From: Echinometra lucunter | Taxonomy: Eukaryota > Echinodermata > Echinoidea > Camarodonta > Echinometridae | DNA length: 64,000 nucleotides | Assembly: GCA_029962745.1 (NCBI GenBank) | Contig: CM057157.1 | Coordinates: forward strand, 23,492,088-23,556,087 | Direction of reading: 5' to 3' | Part shown: positions 57,195 through 64,000 of the stretch, one piece after another | Layout of the letters: every line of letters starts with the position of its first letter | Position numbering within the stretch: the stretch's first letter is position 1 | The notes under the pieces: generated by a model | Told to the model about the DNA's origin: nothing | Database searches by the model: none | Seen by the model: the letters and a program-made list of their open reading frames with translations, nothing else | Program-made: the position numbers and the translations under genes

Positions 57195-58355
57195 TATACT
57201 CCTTCTAGTGTTAATGCACTTCTATATACTTTTCTTTTGAAGAAAATATATTTGACTTCAGGTTATTGTTTTGTGAAGGACATATCAAAGCCATAGCAAA
57301 ATCAGGGCGTGTCACTTTTGAAATTGCAACTTAAATTTTTAGGACGTAAATCGTGGCATTTCGGGTATAAGGATAACAAAACCCATACATTGATATTTTG
57401 AAGCATTTTCACTGTATATTGCGAGTGTGCCCATGCACAGATCGTAAAATGGACGACGTTTGTCCGTCACACAATACTAAATGAACGTAATTCAACGATA
57501 ATTGGTATGATTGGACTTGTCTAGTAATTCATTACAATGACCTTGCAATTTTGATTACATTTCGACAGCTCGACGGGGTTTATTAGATACAACTGTAATT
57601 AAAAAAAATGATTGAATTCATTGTCGATTTATGATGCATCCACAGACGGCAGTACAAAAGCACTCTCTCCCTGCATTCTCACCGAGCTCACTATGTGTTA
57701 ACTTTTCACGTATAGTATTTATGTTGAAGGTTAACAACCTGATAGTCAGCTTATCACGACAAATTTGGAATGTAATTCTTTTCCAAGAAAAAAAAACCAA
57801 GAACTCATTTTTGGAATTAAATTTTTAAGCCTTTAATTCTGTCAGCTTTTACTGACTTCGACGTATACCTTCACTGAAAATATATAACTGACATATTCAG
57901 ACGAGTTATCATATCCTCTTCCTAGACTATTATGCAAGAGTATGATACGAAATCTAATTTAGACATAGAAAAACATTTATATTTAAAAGTTAAAAAAAAA
58001 TGATAAAACGATAAACGAAAAGAATGAAAATGAAGGGTGTAGTTGATTACTGCATGTTGATATAGCATTAACATTTACATAACACTGTGAGTAATTACTA
58101 TATCATTAAGGTTGATAATTAAAAAAGAAATAGTTTTGGAATCACTTTCAAATCCTTGTGGTGATTCATTGACGTTACGTTTTACTAAGTAAATGAAATC
58201 AATTATCCCCATATTTATGTATGAACTAAACTAATGGGTAACGTGAATGATTATGTTTACATGCAGGTCAAATTGCAAGCTAGTATCAAGAGGGTCTTAT
58301 TTGATTTAATTGCTTTGCATTGTGTTGTAAATTCATATCACACCCCCCTCAAAAA
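57195..58355. other. Intergenic sequence; no gene recognised
   Basis: AT-rich, no recognised exon or repeat. Confidence 0.5.
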
Positions 58356-58358
58356 AAA

Positions 58359-58359
58359 C

Positions 58360-58403
<44 letters not shown>

Positions 58404-58404
58404 C
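58359..58404 (+). repeat. (AC)n microsatellite ending in poly-C
   Basis: About 20 AC units, then a C run. Confidence 0.95.
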
Positions 58405-58409
58405 CCCCC

Positions 58410-59477
58410 CCCCTGCAATGTACAATGAATTAAATCGAATTCCAACATGCATGTTGATATTGACATATTGTGAAAGCTCACAAGATTATATTCCAACTGA
58501 ACGAAAGAGTAAATAACGATGCGGACCATTGAGACAGATGACGAACCGTGTCAACTGATTTTGTCCCTTTCTATTTATGGTACTCGATACCAGTCATGCC
58601 AGTCAAAAGTCATCAAAAGTCATGACGAATCTGGGTCGTGTAAACAAAGAGAGTGATGACAGCGATGACGTAGCGAAGGGGGCGCATTTGGGCGTGTGCC
58701 CCTGTCGAATTGGGAAAGAAGTATTTAAAAAAAAAATAAAAATGGGGAAAGAGGTGGAAAATAGGGAACGCGGGGGGGGGGGGGGAGAAGAGGAGAAGAA
58801 AACAAAAAGGGAGAGGAAATTTAGATATGATAGTCCAATACCCTTTCACTTTGCAATAGACTTGTTAATTCGCATTTAAGCCACATAAGATCAGTGCCCT
58901 CCCCCTCCCCCCTCCATGTCCATGACGCCACGCCTCTGATACTGTGTGGCGGGAGTTTTAATAGGGAACGGAGACTTTAGGGGGAGAGGACAGTGGGAGC
59001 GGGAAAGTAAATGATGATTCAAATTTTTTGCACCCTGTTGCGGCAAAATTTAAGACTTTTTTTTTTTCTAATTATGATAAACTTTAATTCGATATTTTGG
59101 CGTTAACACGTTCAAAGAAGAAGAGGTGTATCGTGAGGTTTCTCTATAAAGTGTACGCTCATGCAGAATCACGTTTCGTTCGTTCCTTCTGAGTTAAATT
59201 TACCCGTTGACTACTTAATTTTCAATGATCTTTCCCTCTGAAAAGGAGAGATCTTTTAGAATTGAGATATAAAATCATATTACAAGAATCCTTCTGGTCA
59301 CGCTGCGATGTTCATCATGTTCATAAGATTGACTATTTTGTATTATGATAGTACTCAAAATATGAATCCTTAATTACAATAATTTCATGAAGTCTGATTT
59401 TTCTTTGGAAGAAAAGTTTTCATTCAAACTATATAATTATGTATAAATAATTATATTTTTCTGGACAGGGGCTGACT
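58410..59477. other. Intergenic sequence; possible decayed hAT-like element at 58659-58937
   Basis: CAGCGATGACGTAGCGAAGG at the left and CAGAGGCGTGGCGTCATGG, reversed, at the right look like related hAT termini. The flanking 8 bp do not match, so I give it low weight. No gene. Confidence 0.3.
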
Positions 59478-59750
59478 CACTATGAACATGGCGGACAAAG
59501 AAAGCGGACAAAATAAACAACCTCTCATTCTTCCCTTCACAATGGTTCTGGTAGTCAAAAGATCATTCCTTCACAGCTATTATGTTTAATCATGTAGTTC
59601 CAGGTGAATATGCATGTGACACCTGTTCCACATATTTTAGACAATAGCTGTGAAGGGATGTTCTTTTGACTATATACCAGAACCATTGTGAAGGGTAGAA
59701 TGAGGGGTTGTTTATTTTGTCCGCTTTCTTTGTCCGTCATGTTCATAGTG
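59478..59750. mobile_element. Foldback element with ~106-bp arms
   Basis: CACTATGAACATGGCGGACA at the left and CACTATGAACATGACGGACA read from the right open two arms. They agree at nearly every position for over 100 bp, including TTCACAATGGTTCTGGTA and CCTTCACAGCTATT. The loop is about 60 bp. ACT stands on both outer sides. The high arm identity suggests recent origin or repair-driven homogenisation. Confidence 0.85.
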
Positions 59751-62700
59751 ACTACTTCATCTCTCTTGTCTTTGTCTCTCTGTCTCTGTCTGTCTCTCTG
59801 TCTCGCTCGTTATCTCTATCACTCTCCCTCTCTATCCCTTCTTATGCGACGTCACGTGTACGGGAGGGATGATAAATGCCCAAGGACTTCAGTCATACGG
59901 CCCTCAAAAGATGCAGGTATTTGGCAGTCACGTGACCACGGTGACGGTTTGTTCCATCACATGACCGATCGCAGGCGCCATGTCGTCTGCACGGTGAGAT
60001 GTGTGAAAGTCACTTTGTCAAGAAGTAAGAAAGATATTCATGTTCTTAGATTAAACAAATCTAATGCACTCTTTTACACTTTTCGATTTACGCCAACGAT
60101 GCAAAAGCACAACTTTACTGTTTGAATCATTTCAGGAATTTCTCGACAATGCTTTTTTTTTTTTTTCATTTTTGAAAATACCTTGTGGTCCATGTTGTAA
60201 CAAGTGTGTCACCACAGCGAGAACTATATTTATCCATCAGAGATAGAGGCTTTTTAAAAAATACAAGCCAAAAGAAAAAAAGTTAATTGTGAAAAGTTTG
60301 AAAGACCGGACATTCGAAATATATGTATATTCACGACTAGAATGTATTCTTATAAGAATCACTATAGTTTTAGCTAATGCGTCCTACTTCACATACATTA
60401 TTATTATAGGAATTTAACGAATAATCTATTAACACCCTCGTGATTATGTATTTCGTTACCTATTCTTCGGTCTTTAAGAGATAACAAGTAAAGCATGAAT
60501 GACAATATAACACATACACTTCTACACGCCCGGCCACACACACAGCTAAAATAAAAGAAACAAAAGCAAAGAAAAACTAAAATTCTAATTTGTACTGTTT
60601 ATCTGAAGTCTTACAGCACAATACATTGAATAAGTAATTGAATAAGTAAGGATATTAATGATGCGTAATAAAATTAGGATAATTAATCAGGCTCGGCCAT
60701 AGTTTGCATAATTCCCTTTGTCATAAAAGCTTGTAACGAAATCTGATACCTCATTGCGATTTAAATATATCGAACATCGTGTAATAAAATATATGGCCAC
60801 AACAAAATCTGATAATTATGAAAATACATTAGTAAACAATTTACTGATTGATTTTTTTTTATTGATTGTATAGTTTACGAATATTCAAATCTTTATTCTT
60901 TATGTAAATGATCAATGAATAAACATAAATAGATAAATAAATGATTAATGAATTAATTAAAAAAAGGAAAGTAGTCAAATATAATTCTTTTGCTAGACAC
61001 TGGCTATAATTATGTTCAAAGCAGAACAACTTTTATTACTCTGTTGACACTCTTGGCAAGAAACTAAAAGTTTATTTGAATCAGTAAGTTTTAGTAAGTT
61101 ATAAGAGTTGTTGTGGGGGATTGGCAGACGAGGGGATGAGGGACGGTGGGGTACCCGTACAAATCAGTCTTGCCCTGATATTAATATCCCGATTCTTTAA
61201 GAAAGTACATTACACAGGCCTAATAATATTTTCGTTGACTTACGGTTCTATATAGTATTGTGACGGTCATCTTTATGCTGGCATATGGCCAATTAGAGAT
61301 ACACTTTTGGCTCTGCCCCAGAATTTACCAGCCATCGACATGGCATTACCAGACCCATTGAGCTATTCGTGTGAGAAACTCAACACCGGAGTTAGTTTAA
61401 TTTAATGCTCAGGCTCATCATAATTGAATAATAGAAATCCATTGCATGCGAACGTGATATTGACAAGCGTACAATACAGCTACCCCGATGTGGCGCCCCA
61501 CTACGTAACCATCTACCCAAGATAACGCGTGGACAAACCCGCAGAGTGTCGCTGACGTCATTAAGCGGCCATACGCCATTTTTCCACTGGGCATTTTCGT
61601 CGTGGACATTGTCCAAGCTGCTATAAATGGCCTGTTATAGTACTGTCTAAATAAAGAGACTCTCTGCTAGGCCACTGTGAACTGAGGTTCGTGGAGGGGG
61701 TGGTGTTAGTGGTGGTGGTGGGGCGAGGGGGGGGGGGGGGGGCTGAGCCGGTTCACTGGATCTTTGATAAAAGGGTCATTCGTATATTATTCAAAACTTT
61801 CCAATCCAAGACGGTGGTATATTGGCGGCAGTGACATAAAGATTCTATTTTGCGGTGTCCAAAAGTGAGGAGATTTATGTCCATAAAATAATTAGTTGCT
61901 GCTTTTAGTCACAACATCCGTCTCTCGAGGACTGACATATGCTAGCCCACATTTCTCAGCCCTTTCTTCAGTAATTAATATTGGAGTTTTGTTGCTGTCA
62001 TTTACATCATTAGGGGATAGATTTTCGTGAAATTATGTTGCGAAAGAACCATCCTGCTGGTCATCGTTTGATCTCAGTATTAATAGTCTTTACTTTCAGG
62101 GAAATATACATATACCATATGATCCTTCTACATACTATTAATTCACAAGTAAACTTTTAAAATGTACTCCACGATGTAATGACGTCACAATGCCGTCTGT
62201 CGCTTTGGTACAGACGTAAAGGAATCCATCGGCTTATAAATTACAAGTCCGTCGAAAAGCTGAGATTTTCTGAGGATAATCACTCCAAAAGAATCCATTC
62301 TCTGTCGTATTAATGGATTATTTTGAGAAATACAGCCGTAATTTATAATGGGGTGTAAATTTTGATTTGTCTAATGCTAAGGGAAATGACCAGCCAATGA
62401 AGCAAACATAAAAAGGCCATAATACATAATGTATAAAAATATTATCTGCTTTCAAACACATCGTATTTCGTTTGTGTTTTGTTTTGTTTTTGTTTTGGTG
62501 TGTGAGAGAAGTTTATTGCAACAATGGTAATGGACAAGACAATCTTTGCTTAGAAAATACACTCTCCCAGATTTCATTACAAATTTAGATTTTAGATATC
62601 AATATAACAATTTCCATGATCCTATTCTCTCTCCCCCCCCCCCAGGAATATACATGTAAGTGCAATGGAGCTGATCAGGAACATGATGTATTTTTATAGG

Positions 62701-63860
62701 CCTAATTAAGCCTTAAATTGTTTTGTTGTAATGACAAGCAAGTATTTTTACAGTTTTGTTTTTGTTGTTTTGTTTTATTTTGTTCGTTTGTGTTTTTGTG
62801 TGTTTCGGGGGCGTTTTTAAAGGAAGATGACAGATTCTGCCAAACGAAATCTAGAGTTGTTTGCTAAAAGAGTGTATATAGAAATCTTTTTAAAATGTAT
62901 GTGACAAAGCATGAAAAACGCATGACAAACAAAATTAATTGAAGAATACATAATACATGCTGCGACGTATATTTCCATGACAAAATGTGACAGTATGTAT
63001 TCTATGCCCTAAAAGCTATTTCCAAAGCCATGTATCTACATAAACTCGCTTCTGACGCAAATCGAAATTAGTCTACAAGGAGAGTCTTTTCAATCGCTGG
63101 TCGCAACCAAACAGTGGCGTATTAAGTCACATTGGAGCCAGAATGGGAGGTGGGGGGGGGGGGGGAACTTCTCAACTTGCGCAAATCCGTGATGAGGACG
63201 CTGTAGAACGTGCAGTATTTCTTGCTTTTCTATTAAAGCAGTCCTTCGGTTATTGACTTTAAAATGATACCTTGATATTGAGAATGTCTTTTCTAAGGAT
63301 GAAAATCCACAAGAAGGGGGGAATTGCCCTTGCCCCTCAATTACATAAGCTAGTGACACCGAATGCTACCAGGATCTGCATCATGCGTAGAGTGCGTCAT
63401 ACTGGTTAAACAATAATGCGAATATCTCGAAATAGACGGGAGCAAATTGGCAACTTCAGTAACCCTCGCTGGGGGCATGTGCATCTGTGGATCGGAAGAC
63501 TGTATATCAAGCAAGTCAAATGAGGCCGGTGAGGCGATGAGAGAGGGGAGACAGTGTTTAGTCTGAACCGCTAGGGCCCCGTCAAAACACACTCGTCTCC
63601 TGTGAGGTTGTGTGGGAGGGTGGGTGTGAAAGTGTGATATTTTCAGTAGCATGAGAAGAAAATTTTCAAATGAGGAAGGGGGGGGGGGGGTTACATTGAC
63701 TCTGAATAAGCTCTCTAAAAATACAAATTATCCCATCTCTGGACTGAGAGGGACGTTACTCTATAATTTTTTTTTTCGATTTCATGCACAAATGCCACAG
63801 TAGTCATGACATAGAATAAGGTTTTTACGAAATCTTGGCCTGAGAGGTGAACTGGTGAAG
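59751..63860. other. Intergenic sequence; no gene recognised
   Basis: Contains a CT-rich strip at 59760-59830, poly-G tracts near 61729, 63151 and 63679, and scattered short frames without domains. The GC-richer part at 61440-61620 has a TGACGTCA (61554-61561) but no exon I can support. Confidence 0.5.
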
Positions 63861-63867
63861 AAGAAAA

Positions 63868-63982
63868 TCTAGGAGGAGGAGCTCAGGAGGAGGAGGGGGA
63901 GGAGGAGGAGGAGGAGAAGGAGGAGAAGAAGAAGAAGAAGAAGAAGAAGAAGAAGAAGAAGAAGAAGAAGAAGAAGAAGAAA
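63868..63982 (+). repeat. (AGG)n-(AAG)n microsatellite at window end
   Basis: AGG units, then AAG for about 70 bp. Confidence 0.95.
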
Positions 63983-64000
63983 AATATAGATGACTAGGAA

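Noticed and set aside
63090..63359. Possible hAT element starting CAGTGGCGTATTAAGT
   Set aside because: I found no convincing opposite terminus or 8-bp direct repeat.

Overview
This window looks like nuclear DNA of a marine deuterostome, most likely a sea urchin. The evidence is an AT-rich background, one intron-split animal gene, tRNA-derived SINEs, many small inverted-repeat transposons and dense microsatellites. There is no operon layout, no rRNA, no CRISPR array and no viral gene. The species is an inference from composition and repeat style only.

One gene can be read completely. On the minus strand, from about 11860 (candidate start of transcription) down to a stop codon at 5140, eight coding exons with canonical GT-AG introns join in frame. 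They encode a 700-residue, twelve-membrane-segment Na+/Cl- dependent transporter of the SLC6 family. Its signature motifs place it in the amino-acid branch (glycine transporter / SLC6A14-like), not the monoamine branch. A TATA-like box, a GC box and a CArG box lie just upstream. The protein ends in a class I PDZ ligand.

From about 12.1 kb to 64 kb I recognise no confident gene. This part is intergenic or deep-intronic DNA filled with transposon remains. It includes three hAT-like insertions with exact 8-bp target duplications at 20430-22104, 38746-39151 and 40889-41136. There are foldback or MITE elements at 28491-28847, 41843-42227, 42590-42928, 42944-43559, 52747-52964, 56585-57194 and 59478-59750. 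A TA-flanked MITE family has copies near 3.3, 22.4 and 45.8 kb, and one SINE family is scattered at 5.9, 12.7, 30.9, 33.4, 39.2 and 47.5 kb. Degenerate tandem repeats occur at 27.4-28.2, 30.6-31.3 and 35.3-36.3 kb. Long microsatellites and more than thirty poly-G/poly-C tracts of ten or more bases are spread throughout.

The most interesting observation is that the 1675-bp hAT-like element carries eight copies of a roughly 170-bp unit, each with a CG-rich 'GCTCGCTGCGCTCGCTCG' core. Its 406-bp relative 17 kb away carries a single diverged copy of the same unit. This suggests that a satellite-like array grew inside a non-autonomous transposon. I found nothing that supports a new enzymatic or defence system here.
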